A DNA stretch of 64,000 nucleotides from Caulobacter sp. UNC279MFTsu5.1 (GCF_900114015.1 NZ_FORN01000016.1:32930-96929), one strand, 5' to 3'. Positions 48,341 through 57,364 are shown, numbered from the stretch's first letter. A program made the numbers and translations. Notes: generated from the letters alone by a model not told the origin.

Positions 48341-49330
48341 CTACATGCAAGCCACGGGCGTCGTCGCTGTCGGCACGGCGAGAGGGGTCACCGTGACGGT
48401 CAGGATGTCCTGATAGTTGGGCGCGGGGACCTTGCCCGCGCCGCCTTCCAGCAGGGTAGGAGTGACGGCCAGGTACTGGCCGCTCAGGCCGGCCCGCTGG
48501 CATGTCACCGTGTTGAAGGTCGGCGAGGCGGTGGTCTTGGTCTGGCCCAGGAAGTCCAGCTGGTAGGGAATGCGCTGGTTGGCCGTGGCCAGGTTGCCGC
48601 CGGGATAGGTCATCTGGAACTGGTTGGCCGAGGTCAGGGCCACCGAATAGGGCCCCGAGCTGGCCACCCGCACATTGCCCGTCCGCTGCTTGACCGAGTT
48701 CGAGGTCGAGGGCAGGGCGGCGGTCGTCAGCCCGCCGATCTCGCCGAAGTCGAGGGCGGGACCGACGAAGCTGGCCTGCAGGGCGCTGAGCACGTTGATC
48801 CGGATGTCCAGAGAGTTGGGAATCACGCCGGACTCGTCGGCCGTCCCGCCCGTGCGCTTGCAGAAGTATTTCTGGTCGACAAACAGGTCGGTGGTCCCCG
48901 CCGCCAGGTCCGCGCCGCTGGGCACGGTGATCGTCACGACGAAGGTCTGCACGTCGGGCTGGCCGACGCCGCCGAAGTTCAGCTCGATCTCGTTGGGATT
49001 GACGTTGTTGGGGTCCAGCACGTGGCCGGGCGGGTTCTCCAGGATCTGGCCGCCGGTCGAGGTCTGGACGACGGCCAGGCTGGCGGGGGTGTCGGGACGG
49101 CGCAGGTAGATGAAGTCGACCTCCTGCGTCTTCCTGCCGCCCACGGCCGGCGGTCGCCGGGCCGTGACGGTCACGGTCTGGACCGTCGTGCCGCTGGGGT
49201 TGAACGGGTCGAACGTGCCCGACAGCACCACGGGGTCGAAGGTCACGCACTGGGCCTGGACGGCGTGGGCCGTCAGCGAGGCCGCGCCGGCGGCGAGCCC
49301 CAGGATCAGCATGCTGATGCCGCGTTTCAT
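48341..49330 (-). CDS. predicted tip adhesin/large subunit of the chaperone-usher pilus
   Basis: 329 residues; start at 49330 with GGGAGG 5 nt upstream, one base after the usher stop. The signal peptide ends at AVQAQ. The protein is about 140 residues longer than the other subunits and has two parts. The N-terminal part contains CVTFDPVVLSGTFDPFNPSG and a proline- and valine-rich middle. The C-terminal part (FVGPALDFGEIGG, then YSVALTSANQFQM, ending VTVTPLAV) has the spore-coat-U pattern of donor-strand-exchanged subunits. This two-domain form downstream of the usher is the usual layout for the tip protein of archaic (Csu-like) pili. Confidence 0.82.
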   Translation of the reverse strand: MKRGISMLILGLAAGAASLTAHAVQAQCVTFDPVVLSGTFDPFNPSGTTVQTVTVTARRPPAVGGRKTQEVDFIYLRRPDTPASLAVVQTSTGGQILENPPGHVLDPNNVNPNEIELNFGGVGQPDVQTFVVTITVPSGADLAAGTTDLFVDQKYFCKRTGGTADESGVIPNSLDIRINVLSALQASFVGPALDFGEIGGLTTAALPSTSNSVKQRTGNVRVASSGPYSVALTSANQFQMTYPGGNLATANQRIPYQLDFLGQTKTTASPTFNTVTCQRAGLSGQYLAVTPTLLEGGAGKVPAPNYQDILTVTVTPLAVPTATTPVACM

Positions 49331-49331
49331 G

Positions 49332-51869
49332 TCAGCCTCCCGAGGCGCTGGGCTTGAGGTCGCCGGCCTTGACGAAACCCTCCGCGCTGGCGGGAACGTC
49401 GAGGAAATAGACGGTGGGGGGCGTGGTCCCCATCTCGATCCGCCAGCGACCCGGCCGCAGGCCCGAGGCGCCGAAGCGGCCGATGCGATTGGTGAACAGC
49501 ACGACCGCCGGCTGGTCGGGCTTGGCCGCTTCCGTGGCGGCGCCCGAGACCAGGGCCAGGGGCTGGCCGTCGCCGTCCAGCAGCCGGCCGATCGCCGTGA
49601 TCGAATAGTCCGACCCCACCACCAGCCGGTAGCCCGACCGGTAGGGCGGGAACATCCGGAACGAGCCCGAGCCGAGGTCATAGCCGGCCGGCGCGTTGGG
49701 CGCGTCCACCGTGATGGTCCGTTCGGCATAGGCGCTGAGGTTGGTCTCCAGCGCCGTGCCCAGGGCCCCGGTGTTGGCGGTGTAGCCGAACGGCGTCGGG
49801 TTCACGATGATGTCGGCGCCCTTCAGGCTCTTGTGGCCCTCGACGATCGCGAAGCTGTCGTAGATCGGACGGCCCACCGAGACCGCGCCGTCGGCGAAGC
49901 CCAGGGAGGTGCCGACCCGCAGCGAGGTGCGGCCATTGTCGGGGCCGTCGAACGCCGTGAAGTGCGACAGGCCCAGCTCCGCCCGGTTGGCGATGTAGTT
50001 GAAGCTGCCGTTGAACGCCGAGTCGGTGGGCGAGCGCGAAACCTCGCCATAGGCGTTGTACGAGCCCACGCCCTGGCCGTGCAGGGTCTGGTAGACCAGC
50101 CGCGCGCGATCGTCGCGGCCGTCGTACTCGGCCCTGAGGCTGGAATTGTCCGAGAACTGCCAGGACAGCGAGAGGAACGCGGTGGTCTCGCGCCGTCCGG
50201 GCACGTCGTCGTACATCAGGTTGGCGGTCAGGGCGAGGTTCGAGGTCAGGCGGTACCCCATGCCGGCCCGGTAGGAGCTGGAGTCGGGGAAACCGTCGCG
50301 GCCATGCGAATAGCGGCCGTCGAAGCTGGCGTAGATCGCGTCGCTGAAGGCGTGCGCATAGCCGAGCCCCAGTTCGTAGTCGTAGCGGTTGTCGGGGATG
50401 AACGTCCCCACCGGCCCGAACTCGCGGCTGCGGCTCTCGAACGACAGGTTCAGGGAGTCGGCGCGGCCGCCGGCGAACTGGAACAGGCGCTGCAGGGTGA
50501 CCGTCGTCGCATAGCCCGAGCCGTAGCCGTCGATGTGCGACAGGGCGAAATCGACGCCCAGCGTGCCCACCGGCAGGCCGAACAGGCCCTCGAATCCGGC
50601 CATGACAGTGTTCTCGTCGCCCTGGCCGTTGACCCCCAGGGTCACCCGGTCGGTGACGCCTCGCCGGTAGAAGCCGCTGAAGGTCCAGTTCTGGGTGTAG
50701 TCGGGCCCGTCGGCCAACAGCGGCGCCTTGACGCCGGCGTAGGCGCCGAACTCCGACAGGCCCGGATCGAGCTGGGCGCGGTCGAAGAAGACGTTGAACT
50801 GCAGGGTCTCGCGCCGTCCGGTGTCGTCCTCGACCACCAGGCGCACGTCGTTGGAGCCCTGGGCGAACGGGAAGTCGCGCACGTTGTAGCGGCCCGGATC
50901 CAGGTGCAGCCGACGGGTCAGCTGGTTGTTGAGGATCACGCTGACGTCCGAGGGGCGCGCCAGGGTGAAGCTCTCCCGGCCGCGGGGCCGGGCGATCGTC
51001 TGCGGCGCCAGCACGCTGTAGGAGCGGAAGACCGAGACCCCCGCGATGTCCGGGGCCGACTGGAAGCCGCGGCTGGTGGCCTGCAGGTCGCCGAAGGTCC
51101 AGCGGGCGGTGTGCTTGAGGTCGTCATAGACCACGCGGGTGCCCAGGCGCTGGTAGTCGTTGCGCCCGCCCGGCTGCCAGACGGCCTCGTTCTCCAGCAC
51201 CAGGCCGCTCAGGCGGATGGCGCTGTCGAGCAGGAAGGTCGGATCGCCCAGCCCGTTGTCGATCCCCTGCTCCACATAGTCGACCGAGCCGCGGACGTTC
51301 AGATAGCCGCTGAAGCCCGCCGGCGGGGTGAAGCTGCCCATGCTGGCGTGGTCCATGGGCGTGACCTGCAGGCTGCGCACGGCCTTCAGCTCGGGCGGGA
51401 TGTTGATCCGCAGCTCCAGGGCCTTGGGGTCGTAGGTCATCTGCAACTGGGCGTGGGTGACGGCGTCGGGCCCGACCAGGGCGCGGCCGTTGAAGGCCGA
51501 GCGCAGGGCGGCCACCGAGGCGGCGTCCAGCAGCGGGGCCAGCAGGCCCAGCAACCGCTCGGACGGCATCGACAGCTGGCCGTCGGCCGAGATCGTCAGC
51601 GGCATGTCGCCCAGATAGAAGTCGCCGTCCTTCAGTGGAACCGTCAGGTTCACGTCGCGGCCCGTGGGGTTCAGCCGGCGCAGGGCGTCGGCGGAGGCGG
51701 CCGCGTTGCTCGGCGGCGCGCCGGTCGGTTCCTGCGCGAGCGCGAGGTAGGGGATCGGGTCGGCTAGGGCAGCGACCGGAGTCGCGGCGGCGACCAGGCA
51801 GCCGGCCAGCAGCCAGCGCCTGTAGGCGCGCGTCCTAGCGCCCTTCGTCGGACGAGAATTGAGCCTCAA
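49332..51869 (-). CDS. outer-membrane fimbrial usher, archaic (Csu-like) type
   Basis: 845 residues. The start is TTG 51869, chosen because AGGAGG stands 5 nt before it; it overlaps the chaperone gene by 35 nt. The signal peptide ends near AALAD. An N-terminal domain (VPLKDGDFYLGDMPLTISAD) is followed by the beta-barrel. The barrel includes YLNVRGSVDYVEQG, LVLENEAVWQPGG, RWTFGDLQATSRGF and GVSVFRSYSVLAPQTI, and the plug-like segment DVSVILNNQLTRRLHLDPGR. The C-terminal part ends with a small domain (RFGASGLRPGRWRIEMG). It forms the pore through which the subunits are secreted and assembled. Confidence 0.94.
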   Translation of the reverse strand: MRLNSRPTKGARTRAYRRWLLAGCLVAAATPVAALADPIPYLALAQEPTGAPPSNAAASADALRRLNPTGRDVNLTVPLKDGDFYLGDMPLTISADGQLSMPSERLLGLLAPLLDAASVAALRSAFNGRALVGPDAVTHAQLQMTYDPKALELRINIPPELKAVRSLQVTPMDHASMGSFTPPAGFSGYLNVRGSVDYVEQGIDNGLGDPTFLLDSAIRLSGLVLENEAVWQPGGRNDYQRLGTRVVYDDLKHTARWTFGDLQATSRGFQSAPDIAGVSVFRSYSVLAPQTIARPRGRESFTLARPSDVSVILNNQLTRRLHLDPGRYNVRDFPFAQGSNDVRLVVEDDTGRRETLQFNVFFDRAQLDPGLSEFGAYAGVKAPLLADGPDYTQNWTFSGFYRRGVTDRVTLGVNGQGDENTVMAGFEGLFGLPVGTLGVDFALSHIDGYGSGYATTVTLQRLFQFAGGRADSLNLSFESRSREFGPVGTFIPDNRYDYELGLGYAHAFSDAIYASFDGRYSHGRDGFPDSSSYRAGMGYRLTSNLALTANLMYDDVPGRRETTAFLSLSWQFSDNSSLRAEYDGRDDRARLVYQTLHGQGVGSYNAYGEVSRSPTDSAFNGSFNYIANRAELGLSHFTAFDGPDNGRTSLRVGTSLGFADGAVSVGRPIYDSFAIVEGHKSLKGADIIVNPTPFGYTANTGALGTALETNLSAYAERTITVDAPNAPAGYDLGSGSFRMFPPYRSGYRLVVGSDYSITAIGRLLDGDGQPLALVSGAATEAAKPDQPAVVLFTNRIGRFGASGLRPGRWRIEMGTTPPTVYFLDVPASAEGFVKAGDLKPSASGG

Positions 51870-52644
51870 GGGAGCCTCCTGCCGCCGCCGTCAGGGGCAG
51901 CTCGATGGGAACGGCGATCCGCCGCGTTTGACCGGGGGCGACCAGGCCGAAGCCGATCGTCTGCTGGATCTCGGGGCCGGGGAGGGTTCTCTGGAAGACG
52001 ACCTTTCCCCCCGCGTCCTTCTCCGTGATCTTCAGTCGTCCGCGGGACAGGTAGCCGTGGGTGTTGGAGGAGTCGGCGATGTAGACGATCGGGATCGGCT
52101 TGCCGTCGGCGTCCGCGCCGATCTCGGCCTTCGACAGCACCAGGGCCGGCTTGCCGCCGGTGGGTGCGACGCTGGCCAGGACCTGGAAGTTGTACAGGAT
52201 CTGGATCGCCGACTGGCCCTCGGGCAGCTTCACCGGCATCTGGGCGACGGTGACGTAGTAGTGCTTGCTCTGGGCTAGGGCCGGGTCGCCGACCCACTGG
52301 ATCCGGAACGACTGGGTTTCGCCGGGCTGGATCACCGCCTGGGGCGGAAAGATCAGCAGGTCGTTGGTCTGGGTGTCGCCCGGATGGGCGCCCTTGTCGT
52401 CGAAGGTCAGCTCCTCGGCGCGCAGCTCCACTGGCAGCGGATTGGCGAAGGTGTTCTGCACGGTCACGATCTGTGACATGCCGCGCCCGGTGGGCTTGAG
52501 GTCGATGACGACCGGCTGGACGGTCATGGCCAGGGCGGCGCCGCCCAGCAAGGGCGTCCCCGTTCCGGCCACGCCGGCCAGCGCCAGGCTGGCGGCGGCG
52601 ACCGCTCCCAGCCAACGCTTGCGATGATTGTTAGAACGCAACAT
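51835..52644 (-). CDS. periplasmic pilus chaperone
   Basis: 269 residues with AAGGAG before the start. The signal peptide is LGAVAAASLALAGVAGTGTP. The first Ig-like domain has MTVQPVVIDLKPTGRGMSQI and IFPPQAVIQPGETQSFRIQW, the conserved proline-rich segment of FGS/archaic chaperones. The second domain includes KPALVLSKAEI and IADSSNTHGYLSRGRLKI. It binds subunits by donor-strand complementation and delivers them to the usher encoded next. Confidence 0.94.
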   Translation of the reverse strand: MLRSNNHRKRWLGAVAAASLALAGVAGTGTPLLGGAALAMTVQPVVIDLKPTGRGMSQIVTVQNTFANPLPVELRAEELTFDDKGAHPGDTQTNDLLIFPPQAVIQPGETQSFRIQWVGDPALAQSKHYYVTVAQMPVKLPEGQSAIQILYNFQVLASVAPTGGKPALVLSKAEIGADADGKPIPIVYIADSSNTHGYLSRGRLKITEKDAGGKVVFQRTLPGPEIQQTIGFGLVAPGQTRRIAVPIELPLTAAAGGSLEAQFSSDEGR

Positions 52645-52668
52645 TAGGGGTCCGCTCCTTGTTGTGGT

Positions 52669-53241
52669 TCAGTTCGAGGCTTCGATTTCGACGACCAACG
52701 TTCCCGCGTAGTCGCCGGCGACCATCGGCGCGCCCCCGCCGGTGATGTTGAGGGTCAGGTTCATCAGCCCGGCCGCGCCGTTGGCGGTCTGCAGGCTGAT
52801 GGGGGTGGTGGAACTGCTGGGGCCGGTGGCGGTCAGTCCCGCCCAGTCGGCCGACAACTGAAAGCCCAGGCTGTCACGGAAGCCGGGGGCCGGGGCCGGT
52901 CCGGCGGTGCGCGCCAGGCCGGCGCCGTCGGTGCGCACCACCAGGCGGTGGGCCGAGTTGCAGACCACCGGAAAGCCCAGGCTGATCACCGCGTCGCGCG
53001 GCTGGGCGGTCTGCGGATCGATGAACTGGGTGAAACGCACCACGCCCTGCGCGCCCTGGGCGGTGAAGCTGGCGTTGGTCCCGGAGGCGGCCGAGGGCGG
53101 CGACAGCACGCAGGCGCTGGGCGCGCGGCCGAACAGGTCCAGCCAATTGCTGGCCCGATCGCCGGTCGAGGCGGTCTGGGCCTGGGCCGAGGCGGCCGCG
53201 CCGAGCGCGGCGCCCAGCATGAGGACGAGGGCGGTTTTCAT
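52669..53241 (-). CDS. spore-coat-U-type pilus subunit (seventh)
   Basis: 190 residues; the start overlaps the previous stop by ATGA. The signal peptide ends near AQAQT. Two cysteines (SACVLSPPS and FPVVCNSAHR) and a C-terminal VAGDYAGTLVVEIEAS strand fit the subunit pattern. It lies directly before the chaperone gene. Confidence 0.85.
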   Translation of the reverse strand: MKTALVLMLGAALGAAASAQAQTASTGDRASNWLDLFGRAPSACVLSPPSAASGTNASFTAQGAQGVVRFTQFIDPQTAQPRDAVISLGFPVVCNSAHRLVVRTDGAGLARTAGPAPAPGFRDSLGFQLSADWAGLTATGPSSSTTPISLQTANGAAGLMNLTLNITGGGAPMVAGDYAGTLVVEIEASN

Positions 53242-53852
53242 TGGGGTTCCACCGTCAGCCTGAGGGTGTCGCGATAGACGCCCGACACCAGCGGCGCATT
53301 GGTCTGCAGGTTCGTGGCCCCGGGCTGGATATCCAGCCGCAGGACGATGTCGCCGACGACCGGCTGGTCGACCGCCTGGGCGCTGTCGACCAGCCGCCGG
53401 GCGCTGGCGTCGGCCTGGAAGGTGTTGGTGACTGGTCCCCAGATCAGGGTGGCGGTGTAGGGCACCGCGTCGCTGAAGCCTGTCGGGGCGGGGGTCAGCC
53501 CCAGTTCCGAGCGCCACAGGCCGTTGTTCTGGCTCTCCAGGACGATCTGGTGGGCGTAGTTGCAGACAGCCGCGAAGGTCACCTGGGCCGAGGCCGCGCG
53601 GGTCGACAGAGTGACCGGATCGGTCAGGGCGTCGACCTCGAGGCTGGAGCCGTTCAGGGTCCTGAAATTGACCAGCTTGCCCGAGTTCAAGGTGGGGGTG
53701 GCCAGGGTGCAGACCTTCGGGACCCGGCCGCGCACCACCATGTCGCGGGTATTGTCGTCGGTCTGGGCCTTGGCCAGCTGTCCGACCAGCAGCACGGTGA
53801 GGACCGAGGCCGTGGCCAGGGTCGCGGCGGCGAGGGATTTGGTGTTGCGCAT
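53238..53852 (-). CDS. spore-coat-U-type pilus subunit (sixth)
   Basis: 204 residues; AAGGAGG stands before the start. The signal peptide ends at LAKAQ. Cysteine in VPKVCTLATPTL and in FAAVCNYAHQIVL, then GFSDAVPYTATLIWG and the terminal VSGVYRDTLRLTVEPQ strand, fit the SCPU subunit layout. The stop is coupled by ATGA to the next gene. Confidence 0.86.
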   Translation of the reverse strand: MRNTKSLAAATLATASVLTVLLVGQLAKAQTDDNTRDMVVRGRVPKVCTLATPTLNSGKLVNFRTLNGSSLEVDALTDPVTLSTRAASAQVTFAAVCNYAHQIVLESQNNGLWRSELGLTPAPTGFSDAVPYTATLIWGPVTNTFQADASARRLVDSAQAVDQPVVGDIVLRLDIQPGATNLQTNAPLVSGVYRDTLRLTVEPQ

Positions 53853-53864
53853 GACCGTCCTCCT

Positions 53865-54437
53865 TCAACTGGCCGCGGCCAGGGTGACGACGACGGCGCC
53901 CTGGTAGGTGTCGTCCGCGACCGGGCGCAGGGCCGGGCCGCCGGCGGTGGCGAAACCCGACAGGCTGATCGTGATGTCGGCGCTGCCGGCCGTTTCGCGG
54001 ATCTGCGAGGCGCCGGCGTTGGCGGCGGCGCCGGTCGAGTAGCTGGCGTCGACCGGCGTCCAGCCCGAGGCCGTGGCCGTGTAGTCGACCCCGCGCGAGA
54101 AACCGGTCGGCGGCGTGGTGACGAAGGCCTGGGCGGTCATCGGCGTGGCCGCGATCGTCAGCTGGCTGCGCGAACTGCACTGGGTTCCGGTCAGCACCTT
54201 GGGCGGCGCCGACAGGTCGGGGCGCAGCAGGCCCGTGGCGGTGTCGATCAGCACGCCCACGTCGAACAGATTGTCGCCGTCGCTGAGCGTTCCGAGGGTG
54301 CAGACGTTGTTGGGCACCGTGGCGGTGATCTGGATCGGTCCGGCGGAGTCCGAGGGGCCGACGGTCTGGGCGTGGGCCGCGACGACCAGGGCCAGGAGGG
54401 CCGGCGGCGCGAGGAGGAGGGACAGGGCGCGATGCAT
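53865..54437 (-). CDS. spore-coat-U-type pilus subunit (fifth)
   Basis: 190 residues, GGGAG before the start. The signal peptide ends at AAHAQ. Cysteines lie in VPNNVCTLGTLSDG and GTQCSSRSQLTIAATPM; GFSRGVDYTATASGW and DDTYQGAVVVTLAAAS complete the pattern. The gene is 3 nt after the previous one. Confidence 0.86.
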   Translation of the reverse strand: MHRALSLLLAPPALLALVVAAHAQTVGPSDSAGPIQITATVPNNVCTLGTLSDGDNLFDVGVLIDTATGLLRPDLSAPPKVLTGTQCSSRSQLTIAATPMTAQAFVTTPPTGFSRGVDYTATASGWTPVDASYSTGAAANAGASQIRETAGSADITISLSGFATAGGPALRPVADDTYQGAVVVTLAAAS

Positions 54438-54440
54438 GGC

Positions 54441-55025
54441 TCAGCTCCCCGAGGCGGTCAGGCCCGCGTCGGGGCCAAGGGTGATGGTGACCAGGGCCAG
54501 GTAGGCGCCCGGCTGCAGCAGGTCGTCGGTGGCGGCGGCGAAGTCCGAGACCACCAGCGTCAGGTCGGTCGCCTTCGGCGCGGCGCTGGTCGAGCTGACG
54601 CCGTCGCCAGCGGTGTTGGTGGCGCTGGTGCGGACGGTGGCGGCCGTCGCGCCCCAGGCGCTGATCGAGCAGGTGTAGTTGACCGCTCCGGTGAAGCCGG
54701 CCTGGGCGGCGCCGCTGGTCACCGCCAGCGGCGAGGCGCTGATGGCCAGGGCCGCGCCGCCATAGTTGCAGAAGGTTCCGGGCAGCTGGATCGTCTGGGC
54801 GGCGATCGGCGCCAGCCGTCCGACTCGAGTTCCCGAGGCCTCGGAGATCTGGCCCAGCGCCAGGCCGGCCGGGTTCGGCTCGCCCAGCACGCAGACCTGG
54901 CTGACCCGGGCGTCCAGTCCGACGCCGCCCCGGGCCGGGTCCTGGGCCCTGGCCGATGCGGCGGTGAACGACGCGGCGAGGGCCAGGGCGGTCGCCGCGA
55001 GTCCGACGGTTCGATGCTGGATCAT
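54441..55025 (-). CDS. spore-coat-U-type pilus subunit (fourth)
   Basis: 194 residues, AAGGAGG 5 nt before the start. The signal peptide ends near ARAQ. Cysteines lie in VSQVCVLGEPNPAG, GTFCNYGGAALAIS and an extra NYTCSISAWG. The third cysteine is unusual for the set. QPGAYLALVTITLGP is the C-terminal strand. Confidence 0.86.
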   Translation of the reverse strand: MIQHRTVGLAATALALAASFTAASARAQDPARGGVGLDARVSQVCVLGEPNPAGLALGQISEASGTRVGRLAPIAAQTIQLPGTFCNYGGAALAISASPLAVTSGAAQAGFTGAVNYTCSISAWGATAATVRTSATNTAGDGVSSTSAAPKATDLTLVVSDFAAATDDLLQPGAYLALVTITLGPDAGLTASGS

Positions 55026-55050
55026 GACGACCTCCTTGCGAGCGCGCGGT

Positions 55051-55614
55051 TCAGGTGGCGGGGGACAGCGTGACGATCACCGAGCCGGCGTAGGCGCCCG
55101 CCACCAGCCGGCCGCCGGTCGGCGTGGTCGGGTCGGCGAAGCTGACGACGATGTCGCTGGCGAAGACGCCCGTGGTGCTGCCCGCGCCGCCGCCGCCGGT
55201 CAGGGTGCTGTCGCTGGCCGAGACCGCCCCGCCGGCCGGCGAGGCCATGGCGGTGGCCGTGTAGTCGACGCGGCGGTCGAAGCCGGTGGGCGCGGCGTCG
55301 GTGAAGCTGGTGTTGAGGATCGGCAGGGCTTCGACGGCCATGCTGGCCGACACCCCGTTGCACCAGCCGTTGAGGGTGGCGGTCCGGCTGGTCAGCTTGG
55401 CGCCATCGAGCTTGCCGATGGCCGCGGTGTCGCCGGTCAGCAGAGACAGTTCGCCCAGGTTCAGCACCACGTCGCCGGTCACGAACAGGCAGCGATTGGC
55501 CACCGTGCCGTTGACCTGCACCGTGCCCGTCGCCGTCTGGGCCAGGGCCGCGCCGGCGCCGAAGGCGAGCGCGAGGCTCGCCGCGGCGACGGACAGGATG
55601 ATCGGATGTCGCAT
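55051..55614 (-). CDS. spore-coat-U-type pilus subunit (third)
   Basis: 187 residues, AGGAG 8 nt before the start. The signal peptide ends at ALAQT. TGTVQVNGTVANRCLFVTGD starts the mature domain much as in the second subunit gene, so the two are paralogous. The second cysteine is in LNGWCNGVSAS; GFDRRVDYTATAMA and VAGAYAGSVIVTLSPA follow. Confidence 0.87.
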   Translation of the reverse strand: MRHPIILSVAAASLALAFGAGAALAQTATGTVQVNGTVANRCLFVTGDVVLNLGELSLLTGDTAAIGKLDGAKLTSRTATLNGWCNGVSASMAVEALPILNTSFTDAAPTGFDRRVDYTATAMASPAGGAVSASDSTLTGGGGAGSTTGVFASDIVVSFADPTTPTGGRLVAGAYAGSVIVTLSPAT

Positions 55615-55639
55615 GATCGTGCTCCTGTCGCCGGCCCGG

Positions 55640-56224
55640 TCAGACCGGCTCGATGGTGATGGAGATGACGCTCGAATAGTTGCCGGCCATCAGCAGCGCG
55701 CCGGGCGCGGTGTTCAGGGCGTAGGCCTTGACCGTCAGGTTGTTGGCGGTGTTGGCCAGGCTGTCGGACAGCGACTGGACGGTGGCGGCGGGCAGGGCCG
55801 CGGCGGTGACATAGCTGACCGTTTGGGTCGAGCCGGAGGCCAGGGCGGCGTCGAGCGCGGCGGTGTAGTCGATGACGTTGGCGTAGCCGGTCGGGGCGGT
55901 GGCGGTCGGGGCCAGGGCCAGGCGGGTCGAGCTCAGCGTCACCTTGGGCGCGGCGCTGTTGCAGTTGACCCGGAACTGGGTCGAGCCGCCGGGGTTGGCG
56001 TTGGTCGAGCCGGCCAGGGTGGGGGACAGCGCGCCGTCCGTGCCCGCCAGTTCGCCCAGCGGGATCGAGCCGGTGAAGGTGGAGCCGCTGCCGCCAGTGA
56101 TCACCACGCACTTGGCCGCGACGCTGCCGGTGACATTGACCGTGCCGGTGACCGTCTGGGCCATGACGGCCGGGGCGGCGGCGAGGCCCAGGAGGGCGGC
56201 GCCGATCAGGATCGTCTTGTTCAT
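55640..56224 (-). CDS. spore-coat-U-type pilus subunit (second; candidate major subunit)
   Basis: 194 residues, with GGGAGTG before the start. The signal peptide ends at VMAQT. Mature start VTGTVNVTGSVAAKCVVITG, second cysteine in FRVNCNSAAPKVTL, then NVIDYTAALDAALAS and LMAGNYSSVISITIEPV. It is followed by a paralogue with the same TGTV-V-G-VA opening. Its simple composition and early place make it a candidate for the shaft subunit, which is inference. Confidence 0.86.
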   Translation of the reverse strand: MNKTILIGAALLGLAAAPAVMAQTVTGTVNVTGSVAAKCVVITGGSGSTFTGSIPLGELAGTDGALSPTLAGSTNANPGGSTQFRVNCNSAAPKVTLSSTRLALAPTATAPTGYANVIDYTAALDAALASGSTQTVSYVTAAALPAATVQSLSDSLANTANNLTVKAYALNTAPGALLMAGNYSSVISITIEPV

Positions 56225-56336
56225 CTCGTTTCACTCCCAAATGTTCCGCCGGCGAACCGGCCTTGGTTCTGCGGGGCGACGCCCCAACCCCCTGAAGGAC
56301 GACCGAACTCGCCGGGGGAGCGGGTCCGGAAGGGCG

Positions 56337-57008
56337 TCATGGCGAGACGCTGAGCGTCACCGTCAGCGAGTCGGCGTAGGTGTTGGCGGCGGCTAGGATC
56401 TGGGCGCCGGCGTAGGCGGCGCGGCGGACTCGCAAGTAGGAGCCGGCGACGTCGTAGGAGGCGCCGTTCAGGCGCAGCCCCTGGCCGGCCGTGGCCGGTC
56501 CCTTGAAGGTGCAGGCCGCGCCGGCGCTGGTCGTCAGGTCGCCGGTGTCGCAGGTGGCGCTGACCGGGGTGACCCCGGCGTCGCCGACCAGGTTCAGGTC
56601 GACCAGATAGGGCGCGAGGTTGGTGTAGCCGGTCGGCGGCGAGACGCTGGAGGCCAGCAGGCCGCCGTTCTGCGAAATCACCGCCGCCCGGAACGGCACG
56701 GTGCATTCCAGCGTGAACGGAAAGTCGGCCGAGAAGGCGTTGTTGACCTCGCCCACGTCGGTCGAGCCGTTGGGGGCCATGCCCGGCGCGAAGCCGCAGC
56801 GGCCGCCGACCGAGGCGGTGACCGGGATGGACAGCACGATGTTGGGGGGCGATCCGCCGGCATAGGCCGTGACCTGGGCGCGAGCCGGCTGAGCGCCGGC
56901 GGCGAAGACGGCCAGCGCGACCAGGCCGCCGCCGAGCAGCCATTCCAGCAGTCGGGGCTTGCGTTCCGAACGCAGGGCTCGGGAAACCATTGTGCTTTTG
57001 CCTGCCAT
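56337..57008 (-). CDS. spore-coat-U-type pilus subunit (first gene of the operon)
   Basis: 223 residues. ATG 57008 follows GGGCTGGG; an in-frame ATG at 56990 is an alternative. The long N-region (KSTMVSRALRSERKPR) precedes the hydrophobic core LLGGGLVALAVFAAGAQ, with the cut near ARAQ. Four cysteines (GRCGFAPG, LECTVPF, ATCDTGD, AACTFKG) set it apart from the two-cysteine subunits. YADSLTVTLSVSP is the final strand. It is transcribed from a region containing a CtrA box and is separated from the next gene by 112 nt, so an internal control point is possible. Confidence 0.83.
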   Translation of the reverse strand: MAGKSTMVSRALRSERKPRLLEWLLGGGLVALAVFAAGAQPARAQVTAYAGGSPPNIVLSIPVTASVGGRCGFAPGMAPNGSTDVGEVNNAFSADFPFTLECTVPFRAAVISQNGGLLASSVSPPTGYTNLAPYLVDLNLVGDAGVTPVSATCDTGDLTTSAGAACTFKGPATAGQGLRLNGASYDVAGSYLRVRRAAYAGAQILAAANTYADSLTVTLSVSP

Positions 57009-57364
57009 CGCCCAGCCCTTGTTTAATTAACAAGTTCTTAATGCTTGGGTGACGATTGCAGAGAACTGGTGGTGTGAAATCCCCTAGCTTGGGTATAGGC
57101 AATAGTTTCGCCTAAATAGGGAATTCGTCTCTTGGGTTATTGGTTACAATGACTTTAATAATACAAATATTCTATATCAATGCGGCGTTGAGAGGCATGT
57201 GCATTTAGCGTGCGTCAAACCGACGCTATTATGTATTCATTAATCTTAGGTTGTGGAATTAATTGCCTAATATGCGTTTAAGTAAGGAACGCACGGACCC
57301 GGAAACAAGGGTCCAGCTAGATGCCGGCGCCAAAGACCGGCGGGTAGGGAGAAGGGCTCAGGGC
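57009..57364. promoter_or_regulatory. divergent promoter region: chaperone-usher operon / LuxR-type gene
   Basis: An AT-rich region with no supported gene. It contains the CtrA-type box at 57027-57041, an overlapping CTTGTT/AACAAG inverted repeat (57018-57034) and a TAGCGT/ACGCTA repeat (57206-57228). In-frame codons from TTG 57263 or ATG 57272 could extend the regulator upstream, but no ribosome binding site precedes them. Confidence 0.6.
57027..57041. promoter_or_regulatory. CtrA-type binding box (TTAA-N7-TTAA) at the chaperone-usher operon
   Basis: TTAA-CAAGTTC-TTAA, a full consensus match, starting only 19 bp upstream of the first subunit start codon. So close to the gene, binding could block as well as activate transcription. 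It is the second such box in the window; the other is at the Tad pilin gene. Confidence 0.7.

Noticed and set aside
57263..57364. Upstream extension of the LuxR-type regulator from TTG 57263
   Set aside because: There is no ribosome binding site there, while ATG 57365 has GGAGAAGGG at ideal spacing.
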